Source: an uncultured Fidelibacterota bacterium
Lineage (GTDB): Bacteria > Fidelibacterota > Marinisomatia > Marinisomatales > UBA1611
Reading direction: 5' to 3'
Length of the DNA: 19,536 nucleotides
NCBI GenBank assembly: GCA_937893835.1
Contig: CALCSS010000177.1
Coordinates: 1-19,536, forward strand
Under the pieces are notes generated by a model. The model worked only from the letters and a program-made list of their open reading frames with translations. It was not told where the DNA came from and ran no database searches. A program made the position numbers and the translations under genes. Below, piece by piece: positions 13,305 to 19,536 of this stretch. How positions within the stretch are numbered: the stretch's first letter is position 1; each line of letters begins with the position of its first letter.

Positions 13305-14939
13305 ATGTCGCTTTTCAGATCAAAGATCATATTTGCATTATTGACCATCGTCAGTATTCAGACCCTATCAGGGTTTGACATTGGGGACATTCCCTTACAG
13401 GATGAAGGAAGGATAAAACCTCTTGATACCTTTGCTCGGAATCATCTTTTGGCTTTCTATGGAAAGCGTTCGGTAAAAGAACTTGACCTCACCGCAACGG
13501 ACTGGCTCATGAACCTGATCCTAGATCCTCAGACTGGTAGAGATCAAAGGGTATTCAATATCAGAAATCCTGAGGTTGCGTCAAGTTTGTTCCTTGAATG
13601 GACATCTGATCATAAATATAGTTTCAATGAGATCGTTCCAGGACTCAGTGAGCAATCATCACTCCTTGGAATCATTGATCAAAAAGATATCAATTCACGA
13701 ACTATCTTTGAAAAGCAGTTATATGAATTAAGTCAGAATATTCTAAGGTTTGAGGAAATAAGTTATCTAAAGGCACTTAGGTTCATTCCACCGGATCATC
13801 ATACCAGATCAGAAGAGTGGCTGTCACCCTTTGACTTCATATTAAATGGGTTTCCAGCCAATGATGACCAAGAGAAGATACTAAACTCACTACAGGTTTA
13901 CCTTGCTAGCCGATTGTCTGGTGAAGTGTTGAAAATGGATTCAGCGCTGACCGTTTATAGATCGGCGTTGTCCTCATTCCCAGGCCAGGACATCGACATA
14001 AATATTCTAGAAAAAGAGACTTGGATGAACAGGGCCAATCTCTTCTATATAAGTCTGGGCCTATATCTAATGGCATTTATATTCTTGTCCTTTAGTTGGA
14101 TGGTCAGGCCAATATTTCTCAATAGGATCTCTTATCTATTAATGATCTCTGGATCAATCTTCCATGCATATGCGATCTATATCAGAATGCATATCATGGG
14201 TAGACCACCTGTGAGCACTGTGTATGAATCGATCATTTTTGTGTCATTCATTATCATGGTCCTTGCCATCATATTAGAGTATTTTCGAAAAGATGGTCTT
14301 GGAATCTTTGTTGGGACAGTCAGTGGCTCTATCTTTCACTACATTGGATTCAGTTACGCATCTGACGGGGACACTCTTGGCATGTTGGTGGCAGTGTTGA
14401 ACTCAAATTTTTGGTTAGCCACCCATGTCACAACCATTACAATAGGGTATGGCGCATCATTGATGGCTGGATGTGTTGGTCACCTGTACTTGATCCAGGC
14501 ATTGAGAGAAAATGTTAATAGCGCTTCCTTGAAGAGTATTTTCAACAACCTCTTTGGAATAACTCTCTTAGCACTTTTTTTTACTCTATTTGGTACGATC
14601 CTAGGTGGCATATGGGCCGATCAGTCATGGGGAAGGTTTTGGGGGTGGGACCCCAAGGAAAATGGTGCATTGCTTATTGTGCTTTGGCAATTGATGATGA
14701 TACATATGCGTCTCTCTGGTCTAGCGAGACCCGCAGAGTTCGCATTGGGGATGAGCTTGAACAATATCATTGTAGCACTGGCATGGTTTGGTGTTAATCT
14801 GTTGCAAGTTGGATTGCATAGCTATGGTTTTGATGATGGGGTTGCGAGGAGTCTTTTTATTTTCATTGTGTTTGAGACTTTATTTTGTTTTGGTGTTTAT
14901 TATTGGCCAAATATTAAAATGAGATTCGAATCCAGATGA
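13305..14939 (+). CDS. ccsA: CcsA/ResC cytochrome c synthase subunit with long N-terminal extension
   Basis: A 544-aa protein. A signal-like helix (8-22) is followed by DIPLQDEGRIKPLDTFARNH (about 28-47), a hallmark of long-form CcsA proteins, then a periplasmic region to about 240. The C-terminal half has about eight helices and the WWD heme-handling domain (IWADQSWGRFWGWDPKENGA, 436-455), flanked by candidate heme histidines H374 (ATHVT) and H505 (GLHSYG). It exports heme and ligates it to CxxCH motifs with ResB. ATG 13305 is chosen; a GTG immediately before it overlaps the resB stop. Likely clients include the diheme protein encoded at 17663. Confidence 0.92.
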   Translation: MSLFRSKIIFALLTIVSIQTLSGFDIGDIPLQDEGRIKPLDTFARNHLLAFYGKRSVKELDLTATDWLMNLILDPQTGRDQRVFNIRNPEVASSLFLEWTSDHKYSFNEIVPGLSEQSSLLGIIDQKDINSRTIFEKQLYELSQNILRFEEISYLKALRFIPPDHHTRSEEWLSPFDFILNGFPANDDQEKILNSLQVYLASRLSGEVLKMDSALTVYRSALSSFPGQDIDINILEKETWMNRANLFYISLGLYLMAFIFLSFSWMVRPIFLNRISYLLMISGSIFHAYAIYIRMHIMGRPPVSTVYESIIFVSFIIMVLAIILEYFRKDGLGIFVGTVSGSIFHYIGFSYASDGDTLGMLVAVLNSNFWLATHVTTITIGYGASLMAGCVGHLYLIQALRENVNSASLKSIFNNLFGITLLALFFTLFGTILGGIWADQSWGRFWGWDPKENGALLIVLWQLMMIHMRLSGLARPAEFALGMSLNNIIVALAWFGVNLLQVGLHSYGFDDGVARSLFIFIVFETLFCFGVYYWPNIKMRFESR

Positions 14940-15206
14940 GGTACTTCAAGGAATAGATCTTAATTGAGAGGTATTATCCATAATGCCTTTCCCGGTGGTG
15001 GTTCTCTATAATCCAGTTCAATATTTGGCAATTTAGTTGACGGCGATAATGGTCAAATAATTAAAAAATAACTTATTTACTTGTATGCTTATTGTATAAT
15101 AGTGTATAATAAGACCTAGTTATCCTATTATAATTGATTATTTTGAAATGAAGATGAATTTTGAAACATATTTCCTTTTATCAACCTCTCATTATTAGGT
15201 GATTAT
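14940..15206. other. Non-coding spacer between ccsA and the aromatic catabolism genes
   Basis: This 267-base stretch has no convincing gene, terminator hairpin or RNA gene. The second half is strongly AT-rich and holds the promoter-like doublet listed separately. Confidence 0.6.
15081..15110 (+). promoter_or_regulatory. Candidate promoter for the aromatic catabolism genes
   Basis: TTGTAT (15081-15086) is followed after 18 bases by TATAAT (15105-15110). A second TATAAT lies at 15095-15100, as part of a near-perfect 10-base direct duplication (TGTATAATAG, 15093-15112). The site is about 100 bases before the VOC gene. It fits the general sigma-70 pattern; FCB bacteria may use a different consensus. 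Confidence 0.4.
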
Positions 15207-15749
15207 ATGATCGTAAAAAAGATTCATCATGTAGCCTATCGTTGCCATGATGCAAAAGAAACTGTACAGTTTTATCAAAAATTATTGGACATGGAATTAC
15301 TACTGGTCTTTGCAGAGAATAAAGTTCCATCAACAAAGGCTACGGATCCCTACATGCATGTTTTTCTAGATGCCGGAATGGGAAACGTACTAGCATTCTT
15401 TGAATTACCTAATTCACCAAAAATGGGAAGAGATAGTAATACTCCTGAGTGGGTACAGCATATTGCATTTGAGGTCAATGATATCAATTCACTACTCGAT
15501 GCTAAGGCTAAAGTCGAAGCGGCAGAAATTGAAGTATTGGGCCCCATTGACCATGGTCTCTTCAAATCGATCTACTTCTTTGACCCAAATGGACATCGCC
15601 TTGAATTAGTTGCCAATACACCTATCTCCACCGAAGATATGGCCAAGGTGCAAAAATTGGCATTTCCGATGCTGGAAGAATGGGATCGCACCAAGGTGCC
15701 ACCCAAGCAAACTGCGTGGCTTCATGAGAAGGAACTAGGAAATGATTGA
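15207..15749 (+). CDS. VOC (glyoxalase/dioxygenase) superfamily protein
   Basis: A 180-aa protein with paired VOC beta-alpha-beta modules. Candidate metal ligands sit at the glyoxalase I positions: H8 (IHHVAY), E66 (AFFELP), H85 (VQHIAFEV) and E133 (GHRLELVA). About 40 C-terminal residues (ending WLHEKE) extend beyond the fold. The start has AGGTGA 4 bases upstream. It lies 36 bases before the hydroxyphenylpyruvate dioxygenase gene, so an isomerase, glyoxalase or ring-cleavage role in aromatic catabolism is likely, but the substrate cannot be read from the sequence. Confidence 0.8.
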   Translation: MIVKKIHHVAYRCHDAKETVQFYQKLLDMELLLVFAENKVPSTKATDPYMHVFLDAGMGNVLAFFELPNSPKMGRDSNTPEWVQHIAFEVNDINSLLDAKAKVEAAEIEVLGPIDHGLFKSIYFFDPNGHRLELVANTPISTEDMAKVQKLAFPMLEEWDRTKVPPKQTAWLHEKELGND

Positions 15750-15785
15750 ACTAAGCGGTCAAATACCTGATTTTGGGGGAGGCTC

Positions 15786-16847
15786 ATGAGTCAGAGCAAT
15801 CCTTTGAATATGCGTGGTTATGAATTTACCGAATTTATAGCACCAGAGAATGGGGTCTATGATGGAAGCCTGGATCATCATATGTCTGGTATATTCTTTG
15901 CATTTGGTTTTTCCAAGTTAAAAAAACATATGGAAAAAGATATTTTTTATTTTCGTCAAAACAATATCCACTTTTTACTAAATCAGGAAAGTAGTGGATT
16001 CTCTTCAAATTTTGCCAGGAAGCATGGTCCTTCAATTAGTTCTATGGGCTGGCGAGTTGATGATGCTGAATTTGCCTTTAATGAGGCCATTAGACGTGGG
16101 GCGAAACCAGCTGATGAAGGATTGAAGGACCTAGACTATCCTGCCATTTATGGTATTGGCGATAGTCTGATCTATTTTATTGATCGATTTGAAAATAATT
16201 CGATCTGGGATAGAGACTTTGTTGATCTGGATGAGCCAATTGTGGTTGAGTCTAAAGGGTTTCAGTCCATCGACCATTTAACGAACAATGTTTACCAGGG
16301 GACAATGGATACATGGGCAAAATTTTACAAGAATATATTTGGTTTTGAGGAGGTTCGTTATTTTGATATCAAGGGCAAGAAAACAGCACTGTTGTCCTAT
16401 GCTTTACGTAGCCCCGACGGTTCGTTCTGCATTCCAATAAATGAAGGCAGGGACAACAAGAATAATCAGATCGATGAATATCTGGATGAGTACGATGGTC
16501 CTGGTGTTCAACACTTGGCCTTTCTGACCAACGATCTGGTGGGGTCCTGCGATCTATTACAACAAACCTCTATTAACACTCTCGATATCCAGAGTGACTA
16601 TTACGATACTGTCTTTGAGCGAATACCTTGGGTCCGTGAGAACAAAGAAAAGATCAAGAACTATAAGATCCTTGTTGATAGCCAGGAAGAGAACACCTAT
16701 CTCCTTCAGATCTTCACTGAAAATCTTTTTGGACCCATTTTTATCGAACTGATCCAGCGTGAACGAGACAATGGCTTTGGTGAAGGTAATTTTCAATCAT
16801 TATTTGATTCCATTGAAAGAGACCAGATGAAACGAGGTGTGATATGA
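15786..16847 (+). CDS. hppD: 4-hydroxyphenylpyruvate dioxygenase
   Basis: A 353-aa non-heme Fe(II) enzyme converting 4-hydroxyphenylpyruvate to homogentisate in tyrosine breakdown. The C-terminal VOC half carries the iron triad: H164 (SIDHLTNNV), H243 (VQHLAF) and E321 (FIELIQR), followed by the GFGEGNFQSLFDSIE signature of the C-terminal helix. Length is typical of bacterial HPPD. A strong GGGGGAGG ribosome binding site lies just upstream of ATG 15786. The TGA overlaps the phenylalanine hydroxylase start. The N-terminal domain is divergent, as usual for the family. Confidence 0.94.
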   Translation: MSQSNPLNMRGYEFTEFIAPENGVYDGSLDHHMSGIFFAFGFSKLKKHMEKDIFYFRQNNIHFLLNQESSGFSSNFARKHGPSISSMGWRVDDAEFAFNEAIRRGAKPADEGLKDLDYPAIYGIGDSLIYFIDRFENNSIWDRDFVDLDEPIVVESKGFQSIDHLTNNVYQGTMDTWAKFYKNIFGFEEVRYFDIKGKKTALLSYALRSPDGSFCIPINEGRDNKNNQIDEYLDEYDGPGVQHLAFLTNDLVGSCDLLQQTSINTLDIQSDYYDTVFERIPWVRENKEKIKNYKILVDSQEENTYLLQIFTENLFGPIFIELIQRERDNGFGEGNFQSLFDSIERDQMKRGVI

Positions 16848-17563
16848 TGCCAATGGTAAAGGAAAAGGTTTTCACAAAGAATGAAATGGAGGCATGGCAT
16901 GCGGTTCTATCTGAGCATAAAAAAACCCGCGGGTTTCAAATTGTCGATCTCTTCCACAGCGGGCTAGAAACATTGAATATCAAGGCTAATAAAATTCCAC
17001 AACTTTGGGAGGTCAATGATATCATGTATAAAAAAAGTGGATTCAAGGGTGTCTATGTCGATGGCCTTGAAGATGGAAAAACTTTTTATCCCATGCTGGC
17101 AAATAGATTGTTTCCCATTGGAGATTTTATCAGAGATAAGAAGGATCTGAGTTACACACCTGAGCCAGATATGATCCATGATCTTTATGGACATATTCCT
17201 TTTTTAGTTGACAGGGACTACGCTCGATTCTGTCAACGGTTTGGTAAAACAGCGTGTAGGTATATAGATGATGAAAAAAAGTTTCATCAGTTTGAAAGGT
17301 TTTTCTGGTTTACCATTGAATTTGGCCTCATTAAAACAGGGGATGGCCCTCGTGCCTTTGGGGCTGGCATAGCATCGTCCCTTGGCGAATGTGACTATGC
17401 ACTTAGTAGTGGTCCTGTAGTAATTGATTTTGATATTGATCTTATCATCAATCAAGAATTTCGGATCGATAGAATTCAAAAAATACTGTTCATTATGGAA
17501 AGCAAAGAGCAACTGTATGGTTGTATTGATGAACTGGTTCATAAAATATGCATTAATAATTGA
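16844..17563 (+). CDS. phhA: Phenylalanine 4-hydroxylase (aromatic amino acid hydroxylase)
   Basis: A 239-aa tetrahydropterin-dependent monooxygenase. The iron triad is H112 and H117 (PEPDMIHDLYGHIPF) and E159 (FTIEFGL). There is no N-terminal regulatory domain, as in bacterial enzymes. It converts phenylalanine to tyrosine and so feeds the pathway whose dioxygenase is encoded immediately upstream. The start ATG 16844 overlaps the hppD stop (ATGATG; 16847 is an alternative) and has GAGGTG 4 bases before it. A tryptophan or tyrosine substrate is possible, but the neighbour favours phenylalanine. The stop codon lies in a tandem octamer repeat. Confidence 0.92.
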   Translation: MMPMVKEKVFTKNEMEAWHAVLSEHKKTRGFQIVDLFHSGLETLNIKANKIPQLWEVNDIMYKKSGFKGVYVDGLEDGKTFYPMLANRLFPIGDFIRDKKDLSYTPEPDMIHDLYGHIPFLVDRDYARFCQRFGKTACRYIDDEKKFHQFERFFWFTIEFGLIKTGDGPRAFGAGIASSLGECDYALSSGPVVIDFDIDLIINQEFRIDRIQKILFIMESKEQLYGCIDELVHKICINN

Positions 17564-17600
17564 TCAATTGATCAATTGATTCATTGATTCATTGAATCAT
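17561..17600 (+). repeat. Five tandem 8-base repeats at the phhA stop codon
   Basis: Five head-to-tail octamers: TGATCAAT twice, TGATTCAT twice, then TGAATCAT. The first T-G-A is the phhA stop codon. TGATTCA-T-TGAATCA (17585-17599) is also a perfect 7-bp palindrome around one base, and TTGATCAA is self-complementary, so hairpins are possible. No T-run follows, so it is not a standard terminator. Confidence 0.85.
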
Positions 17601-17662
17601 TTTAGTGTAGTGCAAAAAAGGAAAAGGAATGGATCTTGTTTTTGGTTGATAAAGGATGAACT

Positions 17663-19222
17663 ATGAATAAAAAAAGAAAATTCCCTATTTTTCTAATACC
17701 TCTATCTTTAATGCTGATTGTTTTTCTCCAAGCATTCATATCTGGAGAGCATGATCAAACAGGAGAAGATCTATATAGATCGTATTGCGCCTCGTGCCAC
17801 GGGGTAAACGGGGACGGCGCTGGTGACCTAGCCTATCTAGTTTATCCAAAACCACGAGATTTCACTGGTGGGAAATTCAAAATAAAATCAACCCTACCTG
17901 GTCTCCCTCCTACAGACGATGATCTGTTCAAGTCCATTAGCAGTGGAATGCCAGGAACGGCCATGCCGTCATTCAATTTTTTGGAAGAAGATGAAATAAA
18001 TACTCTGGTAGAGATCGTGAAAGAACATAGTGGGATCGAGAACGACAATGTACACCCTATGAATATTCCAGAAGAGATACCATTCTCAGATGAATTGATC
18101 CAATTGGGGAAAGTAGTATATGATGAAGCTGGGTGCAATATGTGCCACGGTGATAATGGTAAAGGTGATGGTCCGTCATCTGATCGATTAATGGACACAT
18201 ATGGATTTCCCATTGTTCCCAAGGATTTTACAAGCGGTGTGTATCTAGGCGGCGGAGCCATACAGGATCTATATTTACGATTTGTTGGCGGTATGGATGG
18301 AACACCCATGCCATCATATGGAAATCTTGCTGAATTATTGGGAAGACCAAAAACAGAGGAAAGTAAATTGGCATGGGCATTGGTTCATTATGTGAAGAGC
18401 CTTGAAGTTCCTCAAAAAGACAAGATCAATGCAAAGCCCAACAATGGGATCATTGACGCCAAAAAATTCGAACGATTGGAGAAGTTTGATGATCTAACTG
18501 ATGGTTTCAGCGATATATGGAAGAAATCTTCGACCTATTCTATCCCACTTTCACGACTCTGGCAAAGTGAGAATGCAAATTATCAGATGATGGGTGTACA
18601 GGCGATCTATAATGATGAATATGTAGCAGTCAAATTAGAGTGGAAAGATCCTACCATAGACCAAGGCATTAGTCGAATCCAAGATTTTCAGGATGGTGCT
18701 GCGATCCAATTCTCATTAGATGGCAGTAAGGGATTTCATGGGATGGGTTCAAAAGATCACCCAACAGATATTTGGTTTTGGAAGGCGGAGTGGCAAAAAA
18801 GAATCGACACCAATATGGAATCAGATATTACGCTTGCCTATGCAAACAGGGTCAGTGATTCAGACATAAAACAATTTCCTTCCGTCATGAATGATGTTGC
18901 ATATCTTGCAGGTCGGGATGCAGGCAATTTAAATGCATACACCACTCAATTATCATCTATCGAAAATGCGCGAGCTACAGGTCCAGAAACTATCACGCCG
19001 TTCCATAAAGATGATCAAGAGGTATTTGGGAAAGGTATCTGGGATGGAGGGAAATGGCGAGTGGTGTTTGTACGAAAGCGTATACCAAGTTTGATTGAAA
19101 AAGTAAACTTTAACAAAAATAAGTCCATACCTATTGGTTTTGCGGTATGGAATGGAAGTGAACAAGATCGGAATGGACAAAAGATGGTATCCACCTGGTA
19201 TGATCTGGAACTAAAGGATTAA
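17663..19222 (+). CDS. Diheme cytochrome c fused to an ethylbenzene-dehydrogenase-type heme b domain
   Basis: A 519-aa exported protein. A hydrophobic N-terminal segment (8-27) is a signal or anchor. Two cytochrome c domains follow: CASCH (42-46) with distal methionine candidate M101 (TAMPSF), and CNMCH (158-162) with M216 (TPMPSYG). From about 290 to the end is a domain of the type found in gamma subunits of type II DMSO reductase enzymes, with likely heme b axial residues M361 (HGMGS) and K507 (RNGQKMVSTWY) and the IWFWKAEWQ motif. The start has AAAGGA about 7 bases upstream. The molybdoenzyme gene starts 2 bases after the stop, so the protein probably passes electrons from or to it and on to the respiratory chain. 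Confidence 0.87.
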   Translation: MNKKRKFPIFLIPLSLMLIVFLQAFISGEHDQTGEDLYRSYCASCHGVNGDGAGDLAYLVYPKPRDFTGGKFKIKSTLPGLPPTDDDLFKSISSGMPGTAMPSFNFLEEDEINTLVEIVKEHSGIENDNVHPMNIPEEIPFSDELIQLGKVVYDEAGCNMCHGDNGKGDGPSSDRLMDTYGFPIVPKDFTSGVYLGGGAIQDLYLRFVGGMDGTPMPSYGNLAELLGRPKTEESKLAWALVHYVKSLEVPQKDKINAKPNNGIIDAKKFERLEKFDDLTDGFSDIWKKSSTYSIPLSRLWQSENANYQMMGVQAIYNDEYVAVKLEWKDPTIDQGISRIQDFQDGAAIQFSLDGSKGFHGMGSKDHPTDIWFWKAEWQKRIDTNMESDITLAYANRVSDSDIKQFPSVMNDVAYLAGRDAGNLNAYTTQLSSIENARATGPETITPFHKDDQEVFGKGIWDGGKWRVVFVRKRIPSLIEKVNFNKNKSIPIGFAVWNGSEQDRNGQKMVSTWYDLELKD

Positions 19223-19224
19223 GA

Positions 19225-19536
19225 ATGAAAGAAAAAGATTCACCCAACACAGTAAGCCGTCGTGAATTTCTAAAGGTTGGAGCGACTGGATTTTGTGGAG
19301 CAGGTCTGTTATGGTCGATGCCTGGCAGTATGTATTTCCTGAAAGGAAGTTCAGGGATTGATAATCCATTATCGTATTATCCAAATCGTGGCTGGGAAAA
19401 GATATATCGTAACCAATATGAATATGATGAATCTTTTTCTTTCATTTGTTCACCGAATTGCACACACGAGTGTCGAATGAAAGGCTTCAAACGCAATGGG
19501 GTGATGATTCGAAGTGAACAGAATTATGATTCCCAT
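19225..19536 (+). CDS. Molybdopterin oxidoreductase catalytic subunit, type II DMSO reductase family (3' end outside window)
   Basis: The first 104 residues are visible. A twin-arginine signal SRREFLK (R12, R13) precedes a hydrophobic stretch (18-38), so folded export to the periplasm is expected. ICSPNCTHECRM gives C75, C79 and C83, the first three ligands of the [4Fe-4S] cluster near the active site; NGVMIRSEQNYDSH follows as in respiratory nitrate reductase, nitrite oxidoreductase and related enzymes. The heme b-type gene just upstream supports a NarG/NxrA/EbdA-like clade. The first ligand is Cys, not the His of NarG. Substrate (nitrate, nitrite, selenate, chlorate, hydrocarbon, other) cannot be told from this part. 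Confidence 0.85.
   Translation, partial: MKEKDSPNTVSRREFLKVGATGFCGAGLLWSMPGSMYFLKGSSGIDNPLSYYPNRGWEKIYRNQYEYDESFSFICSPNCTHECRMKGFKRNGVMIRSEQNYDSH

Noticed and set aside
17585..17599. The TGATTCA-T-TGAATCA palindrome as a rho-independent terminator
   Set aside because: The stem is AT-rich and no T-run follows; it is better described as part of the tandem octamer array.
17842..18309. A 155-codon minus-strand open frame within the diheme cytochrome gene
   Set aside because: It lies opposite the two heme-binding domains and has no recognisable features.
19225..19536. Naming the molybdoenzyme narG or nxrA
   Set aside because: Only 104 residues are visible, before the substrate-pocket region, and several type II enzymes share these motifs.

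Overview
The window looks like a low-GC (roughly 40%) chromosomal segment from a member of the FCB superphylum, most likely a marine Marinimicrobia/SAR406-like or related bacterium. The evidence is a type IX secretion (T9SS) sorting domain of the 'NYPNPFNP...' kind, dockerin-like repeats on a secreted hydrolase, a cytochrome oxidase locus with two adjacent subunit III genes, and System II (ResB/CcsA) cytochrome c maturation. The lineage is inferred from style and was not tested. I saw no tRNA, rRNA, CRISPR array or transposase.

Layout. (1) 1-4528, plus strand: the 3' part of a secreted YHYH-domain protein with a T9SS signal and a clear terminator, then three overlapping genes: a saccharopine-dehydrogenase-like oxidoreductase and two exported endonuclease/exonuclease/phosphatase (EEP) proteins, the second carrying a C-terminal dockerin-like pair. 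(2) 4632-11190, minus strand: an extremely compact operon read right to left. It encodes a DUF6356-like membrane protein, a broken Rieske protein, a four-helix heme-copper-oxidase-like protein, a hemerythrin-like protein, oxidase subunits II and I, two subunit III paralogues, a subunit IV-like protein, a tiny membrane protein and an Rrf2-family regulator with three candidate Fe-S cysteines. (3) 11217-14939, plus strand: a small unknown protein, then a lipoprotein-ResB-CcsA operon for attaching heme to c-type cytochromes. (4) 15207-17563, plus strand: a VOC protein, 4-hydroxyphenylpyruvate dioxygenase and phenylalanine hydroxylase, which together cover phenylalanine/tyrosine breakdown towards homogentisate. 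(5) 17663-19536, plus strand: a diheme cytochrome c fused to an ethylbenzene-dehydrogenase-type heme b domain, followed by the start of a Tat-exported molybdopterin oxidoreductase (type II DMSO reductase family) cut by the window edge.

How it fits together: the region is largely respiratory. The Ccs genes would mature the c-type cytochromes, including the diheme fusion, which probably carries electrons for the periplasmic molybdoenzyme. The heme-copper oxidase is the terminal reductase. Its subunit I keeps the binuclear-centre ligands, the cross-link tyrosine and the D-channel residues, but has phenylalanine where A-family oxidases have the K-channel lysine, and subunit II lacks the usual LE-x2-WT entrance motif. 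With a hemerythrin-like protein, a small heme-copper-like protein and an Fe-S-type Rrf2 regulator in the same operon, an unusual oxygen or nitric oxide reductase is worth testing. This is the most interesting lead in the window.
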